Source of the DNA: Larix kaempferi
Lineage: Eukaryota; Streptophyta; Pinopsida; Pinales; Pinaceae
Assembly: GCA_027924585.1 (NCBI GenBank)
Contig: BSBM01001447.1
Span: 682,001-746,000 of the forward strand
Direction of reading: 5' to 3'
DNA: 64,000 nucleotides
A program made the translations under genes and the position numbers. The notes beneath the pieces are model-generated. The model worked only from the letters and a program-made list of their open reading frames with translations. It was not told where the DNA came from and searched no databases. Below are positions 12,327-23,500 of this stretch, piece by piece; the stretch's first letter is position 1; every line of letters starts with the position of its first letter.

Positions 12327-15300
12327 TCGGAATTGAAATTTGAGAATAGTTTTGGATGTCCCATTGGTAGACAAGCGTCCACACCAACTTTCGTGACGTT
12401 CCGAGCTATTTTCTCCCCCTTTAAGGCCAAGTCTAGTGAGAAGGCGCGGTCGAGTTTCGAATTTGACCAACTTCTCGGAATTGAAAATTGAGGATAGAGT
12501 TGGATGTCCCGTTGGTAGACAAATGCGCACGCCAAATTTCGTGACGTTCCGAGCTATTTTCTCACCCTTTAAGCCTAAGTCTACCGAAAACGCACGGTCG
12601 AGTTTCGAATTTGACCAACTTCTCGGAATTAAAAATTGAGCATAGATTTGGATGTCCCGTTGGTAGACAAATGCGCACGCCAACTTTCGTGATGTTCCGA
12701 GCTATTTTCTCACCCTTTAAGCCTAAGTCTAGCGAAAACGCACGATCGAGTTTCAACTTTGATTAACTTCTCGGAATTGAAATTTGGGAATAGTTTTGGA
12801 TGTCCCATTGGTAGACAAGCGTCCACACCAACTTTCGTGACGTTCCGAGCTATTTTCTCCCCCTTTAAGGCCAAGTCTAGTGAAAAGGCACGGTCGAGTT
12901 TCGAATTTGACCAACTTCTCGGAATTGAAAATTGAGCATAGATTTGGATGTCCCGTTGGTAGACAAATGCGCGTGCCAACTTTCGTGACGTTCCGAGCTA
13001 TTTTCTCACACTTTAAGCCCAATTCTAGTGAAAATGCACGGTCGATTTTCAACTTTGACGAACTTCTCAGAATATAATTTTGAGCATAGATTTGGATGTC
13101 CCGTTGGTAGACAAATGCGCACACCAATTTTCGTCACATTACTAGCTAATTTCACACCCTTTAAGCTCAAGTCGAGCGAAAACGCACGGTCGAGTTTTGA
13201 ATTTGACCAACTTCTCGGAATTGAAAATTGAGCATAGATTTGGATGTCCCATTGGTAGACAAATGCGAACACCAACTTTCGTGACGTTCCAAGCTATTTT
13301 CTCCTCTACCGAAAACGAACGGTCGAGTTTCAACTTTCACCAACTTCTCGTAATTGAAGATTGAGCATTGTTTTGGATGTCCCATTTGTAGACAAACATC
13401 CACACCAACATTCGTTACGTTTCGGGCTATTTTCTCCCCCTTTAAGCCCATGTGTAGCGAAAACATACGGTCGAGTTACGACTTTCACCAACTTCTCGGA
13501 ATTGAAAATTGAGCATAGATTTGGATGTCCCATTTGTAGACATTCGCGCACAACAACTTTCGTCACATTACAAGCTAATTTAACACCCTTTAAGCTCAAG
13601 TCTAGAGAAAACGCATGGTGGCATTTCGACTTTGACCAACTTCTCGGAATTGAAATATGAGAATAGATTTGGATGTCCCGTTGGTAGACATGTGCGCACG
13701 CCAACTTTCGTGACGTTGCGAGCTATTTTCCCACCCTTTAAGCCCAAGTCTAGCGAAAATGCACGATCGAGTTTCAACTTTGACCAACTTCTCGGAATTG
13801 AAATTTGAGAATAGTCTTGGATGTCCCATTGGTAGACAAGCGTCCACACCAACTTCGTGACGTTTCGAGCTATTTTCTCCCCCTTTAAGCCCAAGTCTAG
13901 CGAAAACGCATGGTCGAGTTTCGAATTTGACCAACTTCTCGGAACTGAAATATGAGAATAGATTTGGATGTCCCGTTGGTTGACAAGTGCGCACGCCAAC
14001 TTTCGTGACGTTCCGAGCTATTTTCCCACCCTTCAAGCCCAAGTCTAGCGAAAACGCACGGTCGAGTTTCGAATTTGACCAACTTCTCGGAATTTAAAAG
14101 TGAGCATAGATTTGGATGTCCCGTTGGTAGACAAATGCGCACGCCAACTTTCGTGATGTTCCGAGCTATTTTCTCACGCTTTAAGCCTAAGTCTAGCAAA
14201 AATGCACGGTCGATTTTCAACTTTGACAAACTTCTCGGAATTTAAATTTCATAATGGATTTGGTTGTCCCGTTGGTAGATAAGTGCACACGCTAGCTTTC
14301 ATGACGTGCCGAGCTATTTTCTTCCCCTTTAAGCCCAACACTAGAGAAAACCCACTATCGTGTTTTGGCTTTGACCTACTTCTCGGAAATGAAAATTGAG
14401 AATAGATTTGGATGTCCCATTTGTAGACATGCACGCACAACAACTTTCGTGACGTTACGAGCTAATTTCACACCCTTTAAGCTCAAGTCTAGCAAAAACG
14501 AATGGTGGCGTTTTGAATTTGACCAACTTTTGGGAGTTGAAATTTGAAAATAGATTTGGATGTCCCGTTGGTAGACAAGTGCACATGCCAACTTTCGTGA
14601 CGTTCCGAGCTATTTTCTTCGCCTTTAAGCCCAACTCTAGCAAAAACGCACGGTCGAGTTTCGAATTTGACCAACTTCTCAGAATTGAAAATTGAGCATA
14701 GATTTGGATGTCCCGTTGGTAGACAAATGCGCATGCCACCTTTCGTGACATTCCGAGCTATTTTCTCACCCTTTAAGCCCAATTCTAGCGAAAATGCACG
14801 GTCGATTTTCAACTTTGACCAACTTCTCGGAATTTAAATTTGAGAATGGATTTGGATGTCACATCGGTAGACGAGCATCCACGCCAACTTTCGTAACGTT
14901 CCAAGCTATTTTCACACCCTTTAAGCCCAAGTATAGCGAAAACGCACGATCGAGTTTCAACTTTGACTAACTTCTCGGAATTGAAATTCGAGAATAGTTT
15001 TGGATGTCCCATTGGTAGACAAGCGTCCATGCCAACTCTCGTGACGTTCCGAGCTATTTTCACACCCTTTAAGCCCAAGTCTAACGAAAATGCATGATCG
15101 AGTTTGAACTTTGACTAACTTCTCGGAATTGAAATTTGAGAATAGTTTTGGATGTCCCATTGGTAGACAAGTGTCCACACCAAGTTTCGTGACGTCTCAA
15201 GCTATTTTCTCCGCCTTTAACCCCAAGTCTAACGAAAACGCACGGTCGAGTTTCGAAATTTGACCAACTTCTCAGAATTGAAAATTGAGCATAGATTTGG

Positions 15301-15715
15301 ATGTCCCGTTGGTAGACAAATACGCACGCCAACTTTCGTGACGTTTTGAGCTATTTTCTCACCCTTTAAGCCTAAGTCTAGCAAAAACGTACGGTCGAGT
15401 TTCGAATTTGACCGACTTCTCGGAATTAAAAATTGAGCATAGATTTGGATGTCCCGTTGGTAGACAAATGCGCATGCCAACTTTTGTGACGTTCTGAGCT
15501 ATTTTCTCACCCTTTAAGCCTAAGTCTAGCGAAAATGCACGATCGATTTTCAACTTTGACCAACTTCTCACAATTTAAATTTGAGAATAGATTTTGATGT
15601 CACATTTGTAGACATGCGTGCACTACAACTTTCGTGATTTTACGAACTAATTTCACACACTTTAATCCCAAGTCTAGAGAAAACGCATGGTGGCGTTGCG
15701 ACTTTGACCAATTTC
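12327..15715. repeat. 3389-bp duplicated unit, first copy (D-rich)
   Basis: This unit is followed immediately by its own copy at 15716. Matching positions are 3389 bp apart up to about 14174/17563 and 2797 bp apart from about 14767/17564 to 15715/18512. It contains the most diverged monomers of the window: D forms near 13137, 13565, 14455 and 15640 with TTTGTAGACAT, CAACAACTTTCG and GCATGGTGGCRTTT-like ends. It also holds a 133-bp monomer at 13202-13334 and a 1-bp loss in CCAACTTCGTGACG near 13853. A third, shortened copy lies at about 56.87-59.2 kb. Confidence 0.92.
13202..13334. repeat. 133-bp monomer with a 15-bp deletion
   Basis: CTATTTTCTCCTCTACCG replaces the usual CTATTTTCTC, CCCTTTAAGCCCAAG and TCTAGCG run, so 15 bp are missing. 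The copy at 16591-16723 (+3389) and the one at 57749-57881 (+44547) show the same deletion, which marks all three as descendants of one ancestor. The 15 bp also explain why the 3389-bp unit is 23 monomers minus 15. Confidence 0.93.
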
Positions 15716-18512
15716 TTGGAATTGAAATTTGAGAATAGTTTTGGATGTCCCATTGGTAGACAAGCGTCCACACCAACTTTCGTGACGTTCCGAGCTATTT
15801 TCTCCCCCTTTAAGGCCAAGTCTAGTGAGAAGGCGCGGTCGAGTTTCGAATTTGACCAACTTCTCGGAATTGAAAATTGAGGATAGAGTTGGATGTCCCG
15901 TTGGTAGACAAATGCGCACGCCAAATTTCGTGACATTCCGAGCTATTTTCTCACCCTTTAAGCCTAAGTCTAGCGAAAACGCACGGTCGAGTTTCGAATT
16001 TGACCAACTTCTCGGAATTAAAAATTGAGCATAGATTTGGATGTCCCGTTGGTAGACAAATGCGCACGCCAACTTTCGTGATGTTCCGAGCTATTTTCTC
16101 ACCCTTTAAGCCTAAGTCTAGCGAAAACGCACGATCGAGTTTCAACTTTGATTAACTTCTCGGAATTGAAATTTGGGAATAGTTTTGGATGTCCCATTGG
16201 TAGACAAGCGTCCACACCAACTTTCGTGACGTTCCAAGCTATTTTCTCCCCCTTTAAGGCCAAGTCTAGTGAAAAGGCACGGTCGAGTTTCGAATTTGAC
16301 CAACTTCTCGGAATTGAAAATTGAGCATAGATTTGGATGTCCCGTTGGTAGACAAATGCGCATGCCAACTTTCGTGACGTTCCGAGCTATTTTCTCACCC
16401 TTTAAGCCCAATTCTAGTGAAAATGCACGGTCGATTTTCAACTTTGACCAACTTCTCGGAACATAATTTTGAGCATAGATTTGGATGTCCCGTTGGTAGA
16501 CAAATGCGCACACCAATTTTCGTCACATTACTAGCTAATTTCACACCCTTTAAGCTCAAGTCGAGCGAAAACGCACGGTCGAGTTTTGAATTTGACCAAC
16601 TTCTCGGAATTGAAAATTGAGCATAGATTTGGATGTCCCATTGGTAGACAAATGCGAACACCAACTTTCGTGACGTTCCAAGCTATTTTCTCCTCTACCG
16701 AAAACGAACGGTCGAGTTTCAACTTTCACCAACTTCTCGTAATTGAAGATTGAGCATTGTTTTGGATGTCCCATTTGTAGACAAGCATCCACACCAACAT
16801 TCGTTACGTTTCGGGCTATTTTCTCCCCCTTTAAGCCCATGTGTAGCGAAAACATACGGTCGAGTTACGACTTTCACCAACTTCTCGGAATTGAAAATTG
16901 AGCATAGATTTGGATGTCCCATTTGTAGACATTCGCGCACAACAACTTTCGTCACATTACAAGCTAATTTAACACCCTTTAAGCTCAAGTCTAGAGAAAA
17001 CGCATGGTGGCATTTCGACTTTGACCAACTTCTCGGAATTGAAATATGAGAATAGATTTGGATGTCCCGTTGGTAGACAAGTGCGCACGCCAACTTTCGT
17101 GACGTTGCGAGCTATTTTCCCACCCTTTAAGCCCAAGTCTAGCGAAAATGCACGATCGAGTTTCAACTTTGACCAACTTCTCGGAATTGAAATTTGAGAA
17201 TAGTCTTGGATGTCCCATTGGTAGACAAGCGTCCACACCAACTTCGTGACGTTTCGAGCTATTTTCTCCCCCTTTAAGCCCAAGTCTAGCGAAAACGCAT
17301 GGTCGAGTTTTGAATTTGACCAACTTCTCGGAACTGAAATATGAGAATAGATTTGGATGTCCCGTTGGTTGACAAGTGCGCACGCCAACTTTCGTGACGT
17401 TCCGAGCTATTTTCCCACCCTTCAAGCCCAAGTCTAGCGAAAACGCACGGTCGAGTTTCGAATTTGACCAACTTCTCGGAATTTAAAAGTGAGCATAGAT
17501 TTGGATGTCCCGTTGGTAGACAAATGCGCACGCCAACTTTCGTGATGTTCCGAGCTATTTTCTCACCCTTTAAGCCCAATTCTAGCGAAAATGCACGGTC
17601 GATTTTCAACTTTGACCAACTTCTCGGAATTTAAATTTGAGAATGGATTTGGATGTCACATCGGTAGACGAGCATCCACGCCAACTTTCGTAACGTTCCA
17701 AGCTATTTTCACACCCTTTAAGCCCAAGTATAGCGAAAACGCACGATCGAGTTTCAACTTTGACTAACTTCTCGGAATTGAAATTCGAGAATAGTTTTGG
17801 ATGTCCCATTGGTAGACAAGCGTCCATGCCAACTCTCGTGACGTTCCGAGCTATTTTCACACCCTTTAAGCCCAAGTCTAACGAAAATGCATGATCGAGT
17901 TTGAACTTTGACTAACTTCTCGGAATTGAAATTTGAGAATAGTTTTGGATGTCCCATTGGTAGACAAGTGTCCACACCAAGTTTCGTGACGTCTCAAGCT
18001 ATTTTCTCCGCCTTTAACCCCAAGTCTAACGAAAACGCACGGTCGAGTTTCGAAATTTGACCAACTTCTCAGAATTGAAAATTGAGCATAGATTTGGATG
18101 TCCCGTTGGTAGACAAATACGCACGCCAACTTTCGTGACGTTTTGAGCTATTTTCTCACCCTTTAAGCCTAAGTCTAGCGAAAACGTACGGTCGAGTTTC
18201 GAATTTGACCGACTTCTCGGAATTAAAAATTGAGCATAGATTTGGATGTCCCGTTGGTAGACAAATGCGCATGCCAACTTTTGTGACGTTCTGAGCTATT
18301 TTCTCACCCTTTAAGCCTAAGTCTAGCGAAAATGCACGATCGATTTTCAACTTTGACCAACTTCTCACAATTTAAATTTGAGAATAGATTTTGATGTCAC
18401 ATTTGTAGACATGCGTGCACTACAACTTTCGTGATTTTACGAACTAATTTCACACACTTTAATCCCAAGTCTAGAGAAAACGCATGGTGGCGTTGCGACT
18501 TTGACCAATTTC
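15716..18512. repeat. 3389-bp duplicated unit, second copy, 592 bp (four monomers) deleted
   Basis: This copy matches 12327-15715 except that about 14175-14766 of the first copy is missing at a join near 17564. The missing length is 3389-2797 = 592 bp, exactly four times 148. Reading across the join leaves an ordinary monomer with no register change. It keeps the 133-bp monomer (16591-16723), the 1-bp loss near 17242 and the extra A in TTTCGAAATTTGACC near 18052. Homologous exchange between out-of-register monomers is the simplest explanation. Confidence 0.92.
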
Positions 18513-20460
18513 TTGGAATTGAAATTTGAGAATAGTTTTGGATGTCCCATTGGTAGACAAGCATGCACACCAACTTTCGTGATGCTCCGAGCTATTTTCT
18601 CACCCTTTAAGCCTAAGACTAGCGAAAACGCACGGTCGAGTTTTGAATTTGACCAACTTCTCGGAATTAAAAATTGAGCATAGATTTGGATGTCCCGTTG
18701 GTAGACAAATGCGCATGCCAACTTTCATGACGTTCCGATCTATTTTCTCCCCCTTTAAGCCTAAGTATAGCGAAAACGGACGATCGAGTTTCAACTTTGA
18801 CCAACTTCTCGGATTTGAAATTTCAGAATACTTTTGGATGTTCCATTGGTAGACAAGCGTCCACATCAACTTTCGTGACATTCCGATCTATTTTCTCCCC
18901 CTTTAAGCCCAAGTCTAGCGAAAACGCACGGTCGAGATTCCAATTTGACCAACTTCTCGAATTTTAAAATTGAGCATAGATTTGGATGTCCCGTTGGTAG
19001 ACAAATGCGCACGCCAACTTTCGTGACGTTCCGAGCTATTTTCTCACCCTTTAAGCCTAAGTCTAGCGAAAACACACCATCGAGTTTCGAATTTGACCAA
19101 CTTCTCGGAAATAAAAATTGAGCATAGATTTGGATGTCCCGTTGGTAGACAAATGCGCACACCAACTTTCGTAAAATTCCGAGCTATTTTCTCACCCTTT
19201 AAGCACAAGTCTAGCGAAAATGCACGGTCGAGTTTCAACTTTGACAAACTTCTCGGAATTGAAATTTGAGAATAGTTTTGGATGTCCCATTGGTAGACAA
19301 GCGTCCACACCAACTTTCGTGACGTTCCGAGCTATTTTCTCCCCCTTTAAGCCCAACTCTAGCGAAAACGCACGGTCGAGTTTCGAATTTGACCAACTTT
19401 TTCGGAATTGAAAATTGAGCATAGATTTGGATGTCCCGTTGGTAGACAAATGCGCACGCTAAATTTCGTGACGTTCAGAGCTAATTTCTCACCCTTTAAG
19501 CCTAAGTCTAGAGAAAACGCACGGTCGAGTTTCGAATTTGACCAACTTCTCGGAATTAAAAATTGAGCATAGATTTGGATGTCCCATTGGTAGACAAATG
19601 CGCACGCCAACTTTCGTGACATTCCGAACTATCTTCTCACCCTTTAAGCCCAAGTCTAGCGAAAATGCACGGTCGATTTTCAACTTTGAACAACTTCTCA
19701 GAATATAAATTTGAGAATAGATTTGGATGTCACATTGGTAGACGAGCGTCCATGCCAACTTTCGTGACGTTCCGAGCTATTTTCACGCCCTTTAAGCCCA
19801 AATCTAAGGAAAACGCACGATCGAGTTTCAACTTTGACCAACTTCTCGGAATTGAAATTTGAGAAGAGTTTTGGATGTCCCATTGGTAGACAAGCGTCCA
19901 CACCAACTTTCATGACGTTCCGAGCTATTTTCTCCCCCTTTAAGCCCAAGTCTAGTGAAAACGCACAGTCGAGTTTCAAATTTGACCAACTTCTCAGAAT
20001 TTTAAATTGAGCATAGATTTGGATGTCCCGTTGGTAGACAAACGCCCACGCCAACTTTCGTCATGTTTCGAGCTATTTTCACACCCTTTAAGCCCAAGTC
20101 TAGCGAAAACGCACGATCGACTTTCAAATTTGACTAACTTCTCGGAATTGAAATTTGAGAATAGTTTTGGATGTCCCATTGGTAGACAAGCGTCCACACC
20201 AAGTTTCGTGACGTCCCGAGCTATTTTCTCCGCCTTTAAGCCCAAGTCTAGCGAAAACGCACGGTCGAGTTTCGAAATTTGACCAACTTCTCAGAATTGA
20301 AAATTGAGCATAGATTTGGATGTCCCGTTGGTAGACAAATGCGCTCGCCAACTTTCGTCACATTACGAGCTAATCTAACACCCTTTAAGCTCAAGTCGAC
20401 CGAAAACGCATGGTCGAGTTTCGAATTTGACCAACTTCTCGGAATTGAAAATTGAGCATA
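18513..20460. repeat. Mosaic satellite, mainly A/B/C monomers
   Basis: About 13 monomers lie between the 3389-bp pair and the block that recurs at 59.2 kb. A and B monomers alternate with private variants such as AGCATGCACACC near 18560, GAAATAAAAATTG near 19108 and the extra T in ACTTTTTCGG near 19395. D forms are seen only near 20357. I found no full-length partner elsewhere in the window and no gene. Confidence 0.8.
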
Positions 20461-20528
20461 GATTTGGATGTCCCGTTGGTAGACAAATGCGCACACCAAC
20501 TTTCATGACGTTCCGAGCTATTTTCAAC
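20426..20528. repeat. 103-bp monomer, 45-bp deletion at ATTTTC
   Basis: CTATTTTC joins directly to AACTTTGACC, omitting the usual run from TCACCC through GGTCGATTTTC. The deleted segment is bounded by two copies of ATTTTC in a normal monomer, so the loss looks microhomology-mediated. The same truncated form occurs at 20973-21075, 59184-59286 and 59583-59685, each exactly 103 bp. Confidence 0.92.
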
Positions 20529-23500
20529 TTTGACCAACTTCTCGGAATTTAAATTTGTGAATAGATTTGGATGTCAGATTGGTAGACGAGCGTCCACGTC
20601 AACTTTCGTAACGTTCCGAGCTATTTTCACACCCTTTAAGCGCAAGTCTAATGAAAACGCACGATCTAGTTTCAACTTTGACTAACTTCTCGGAATTGAA
20701 ATTTGAGAATAGTTTTGGATGTCGCATTGGTAGACAAACGTCCAAACCAACTTTCGTGACGTTCCGAGCTATTTTCTCTCCCTTTAAGCCCAAGTCTAAT
20801 GAAAACGCACGATCTAGTTTCAACTTTGACTAACTTCTCGGAATTGAAATTTGAGAATAGTTTTGGATGTCGCATTGGTAGACAAACGTCCAAACCAACT
20901 TTCGTGACGTTCCGAGCTATTTTCTCTCCCTTTAAGCCCAAGTCTAGTGAAAACGCACGGTCGAGTTTCGAATTTGACCAACTTCTCGGAATTGAAAATT
21001 GAGCATAGATTTGGATGTCCCGTTGGTAGACAAATGCTCACGCCAACTTTCGTGACGTTCCGAGCTATTTTCAACTTTGACCAACTTCTCGGAATTTAAA
21101 TTTGCGAATAGATTTGGATGTCAGATTGGTAGACGAGCGTCCACGCCAACTTTCGTAACGTTCCGAGCTATTTTCACACCCTTTAAGCCCAAGTCTAACG
21201 AAAACGCACGATCGAGTTTCAACTTTGACTAACTTCTCGGAATTGAAATTTGAGAATAGTTTTGGATGTCGCATTGGTAGACAAGCGTTCACACCAACTT
21301 TTGTAACGTTCCGAGTTATTTTCTCCCCCTTTATGCCCAAGTCTAGAGAAAATGCACGGTCGAGTTTTGAATTTGACCAACTTCTCAGAATTGAAAATTG
21401 AGCATAGATTTGGATGTCCCGTTGGTAGAAAAATGCGCACGCCAACTTTCGTGACGTTCCGAGCTATTTTCTCACCCTTTAAGCCTAAGTCTAGCAAAAT
21501 GCACGGTCGATTTTCAACTTTGACAAACTTCTCGGAATTTAAATTTGAGAATGGATTTGGATGTCAGATTGGTAGAAGAGCGTCCACGCCAACTTTCGTA
21601 ACGTTCCGAGCTATTTTCACACCCTTTAAGCCCAAGTCTAGCGAAAACGCACGATCGAGTTTCAACTTTGACTAACTTCTCGGAATTGAAATGCGAGAAT
21701 AGTTTTGGATGTCCCATTGGTAGACAAGCGTCCACGCCAATTCTCGTGACGTTCCGAGCTATTTTCTCCCCCTTTAAGCGCAAGTCTAGCGAAAACGCAC
21801 GGTCGAGTTTCAAATTTGACCAACTTCTCGGAATATAAATTTGAGCATAGATTTGGATGTCCCGTTGGTAGACAAATGCACATGCCAACTTTCGTGACGT
21901 TCCGAGCTATTTTCTTCGCCTTTAAGCCCAACTCTAGCGAAAACGCACGGTCGAGTTTCGAATTTGACCAACTTCTCAGAATTGAAAATTGAGCATAGAT
22001 TTGGATGTCCCGTTGGTAGACAAATGCGCACGCCAACTTTCGTGACGTTCCAAGCTATTTTCTCACCCTTTAAGCCCAAGTCTAGCGAAAATGCACGGTC
22101 GATTTTCAACTTTGACAAACTTCTCGGAATTTAAATTTGAGAATGGATTTGGATGTCACATTGGTAGACAAACGCCCACGCCAACTTTCGTCATGTTTCG
22201 AGCTATTTTCACACCCTTTAAGCCCAAGTCTAGCGAAAACGCACGATCGAGTTTCAACTTTGACTAACTTCTCGGAATTGAAATTTGAGAATAGATTTGG
22301 ATGTCCCATTGGTAGACAAGCGTCCACACCAACGTTCGTGACGTTCCGAGCTATTTTCTCCCCCTTTAATCCCAAGTCTAGCGAAAACGCACGGTCGAGT
22401 TTCAAATTTGACCAACTTCTCGGAATTGAAAATTGAACATAGATTTGGATGTCCCGTTGGTAGACAAAAGTGCACGCCAACTTTCGTGACGTTTCAAGCT
22501 ATTTTCTCGCCTTTTAAGCCCAAGTCTAGTGAAAAACCACGGTCGATTTTCAACTTTGACCAACTTCTCGGAATTTAAATTGAGAATAGATTTTGATGTC
22601 CCATTTGTAGACATGTGCGCACAGCAACTTTCATGACATTACGAGCTAATTTCACATCCTTTAAGCTCAATTCTAGCGAAAACGCACGATCGAGTTTCAA
22701 CTTTGACCAACTTCTCGGAATTGAAATTTGAGAATAGTTTTGAATGTCCCACTGGTAGACAAGCGTCCACACCAACTTTCGTGACGTTCCGAGCTATTTT
22801 CTCCCCCTTTAAGCCCAAGTCTAGCGAAAACGCACGGTCGAGTTTCCAATTTGACCAACTTCTCGGAATTGAAAATTGAGCATAGATTGGGATGTCCCGT
22901 TGGTAGACAAATGCTCATGACAGCTTTCGTGACGTTCCGAGTTATTTTCTCACCCTTTAAGCCTAAGTCTAACGAAAATGCACAGTCGATTTTAAACTTT
23001 GACCAAATTCTTGGAATTTAAATTTGAGAATAGATTTGGATGTCACATTGGTAGACGAGCGTCCACGCCAACTTTAGTGACGTTCCGAGCTATTTTCACA
23101 CCCTTTAAGCCCAAGTCTAGCGAAAACGCATGATCGAGTTTCAACTTTGACTAACTTCTCGGAATTGAAATTTGAGAATAGTTTTGGATGTCCCATTGGT
23201 AGACAAGCGTCCACACCAACTTTCGTGACGTTCCGAGCTATTTTTTCCCCCTTTAAGCCCAAGTCTAGCGAAAACGCGCGGTCGAGTTTTGAATTTCACC
23301 AACTTCTTGGAATGTAAAATCGAGCATAGATTTGGATGTCCCGTTGGCAGACAAATGCGCACGCCAACTTTCGTGACGTTCCGAGCTATTTTCTCACCCA
23401 TTAGGCCTAAGTCTAGCGAAAACGCACAGTCGAGTTTCAAATTCGACCAACTTCTCAGAATTGAAAATTGAGCATAGATTTGGATGTCCCGTTGGTAGAC

